From Intoshia linei (taxonomy: Eukaryota > Orthonectida > Rhopaluridae): DNA of 47,837 nucleotides. The translations under genes and the position numbers were made by a program. Positions 46,843 through 47,837 of this stretch are shown here, in pieces (position 1 is the first letter of the stretch; each line of letters begins with the position of its first letter). Below the pieces are notes generated by a model. That model was not told the DNA's origin, did no database searches, and worked only from the letters and a program-made list of their open reading frames with translations. The DNA lies in NCBI GenBank assembly GCA_001642005.1, contig LWCA01000144.1, forward strand, positions 1 through 47,837. Direction: 5' to 3'.

Positions 46843-47837
46843 TCCTTACTTATATAATAGTCTTTTTTGTATGTAGATGTGTGTATTACACACTGTGTAA
46901 TCGTTTATTTCAATAATTACCATTTTTAGAATTTTATAAACTGTACATTTCTATTACAGTTTTTTTCAAGGGTGTTAGCAAAATAAATTTAAACCTTTCA
47001 AACTCACATCTTACGGGTAAAAAACCACAAATTACACTTTTTTTTAATGAAAACATCCCTATAATTTAACAAAAATACAGGTGGTACAGTTGTATCCTGT
47101 TAACATACACAAAAAATTTTAATTTGAATAAGTGACGTCTTCACAATTAAAAAAGAATTTTAGTATTCATATATTTTTTTTCTGAAATATTTTATTAAAA
47201 CAAAAAATATGAAATAGTTAACGGTCCGAAAATTTAAAAAAATGATTACTCTGATAGAGCTTATTTCATTTGATATAAATACAAAATTTCAACCCCAGAA
47301 ATCTATGCATCCCGTTAACAAATAATTTTTAATATATTATCAACCAATATTTTTCAAATATTTCGATTAAAATAAAAATGAAAAATGTAAATATTAATCC
47401 TACAATTTCAAAAAAAATGTGCATTAAACGTCTACACATTTCCAATATATATGAAAATTTATATAATTCATTCCTTCGCAATTTTTCAATCTCCAATTCT
47501 AATTTCCATTATATTTTGTTTAAAATTTAAATTAAAACTACCACAACAATTACTAAAAATAATACAATTTTGTTATTATCATTTTTATATTTATTAAAAT
47601 CCTTTCCAATATTGATAAAATTTGCCTAAATATGTTTATAAAGTGAAGATTCTGTTAATTATTGATATATAATTAGTATTTTTAAGTATATATTAAATTA
47701 GTACTGAGTACATCTCATCACATTAAAAATGACAAAATAGATTTTTGCAATTTTATTTTTCTGCAATTTATGCTATTTGTAACAATTTTTAGGATTGGAC
47801 TGTTTTTACTTTATTCTTAATATTATACACACATTCT
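46843..47837 (+). mobile_element. Helitron copy, opposite orientation, runs off the window
   Basis: The 5' end TCCTTACTTATATAATAG follows a host A. The body is the complement of the other copies (gagcttatttcatttgatat, acacattctg-type end). The window stops inside the family, before the hairpin and CTAG. Confidence 0.6.

Overview
The window is eukaryotic, very AT-rich DNA from a small-genome animal. Genes are split by GT-AG introns, many only 30-90 bases long. The proteins are metazoan types: a LIM-homeodomain factor, a SLO2 potassium channel, TAF13, NAA30, COX17 and an SLC18B1-like transporter. Gene spacing is about 5-6 kb. Several proteins are short for their families and several exons are tiny (24, 25, 35 nt). 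A reduced invertebrate such as an orthonectid- or dicyemid-like parasite would fit, but the sequence does not name the species.

Layout: 1486-8453 (+) holds the 3' two thirds of an SLC18B1-like major-facilitator transporter, its introns swollen by transposons. 8947-10143 (+) is NAA30. 10169-10796 (-) is TAF13, tail to tail with NAA30 with 25 bases between stop codons. 11393-15186 (+) is COX17, a 50-residue protein whose two exons flank a 3.6-kb intron filled with nested mobile DNA. 17416-21907 (-) is a LIM-homeobox gene of the LHX3/4 or LHX1/5 kind. 24982-41923 (+) is a SLO2/KCNT-type potassium channel in about 28 exons. 42720-43088 (-) is a 99-residue unknown, and 43392-46585 (-) is a coiled-coil protein lacking its first exon(s). 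These are unrelated housekeeping and neuronal genes rather than an operon or pathway.

Mobile DNA fills most of the rest. The commonest repeat is a non-coding Helitron family: it starts TCCTTACTTATATAAT, ends in a hairpin followed by CTAG, and sits between A and T. There is also a GTCAGTAT-rich family with an 8-bp target duplication, several hAT elements and MITEs, a Tigger-type element carrying a hAT insertion, and a decayed piggyBac element inside a Helitron fragment. One hAT element has opposed arrays of a ~31-bp subterminal motif.

All gene models were built by hand from reading frame, splice sites, phase agreement and remembered family motifs. No alignment was run. Weak points are the S4 region and first exon of the channel, a frame disagreement near 41552/41613, the 3' end of the LIM-homeobox gene, and the 5' ends of the transporter and coiled-coil genes.
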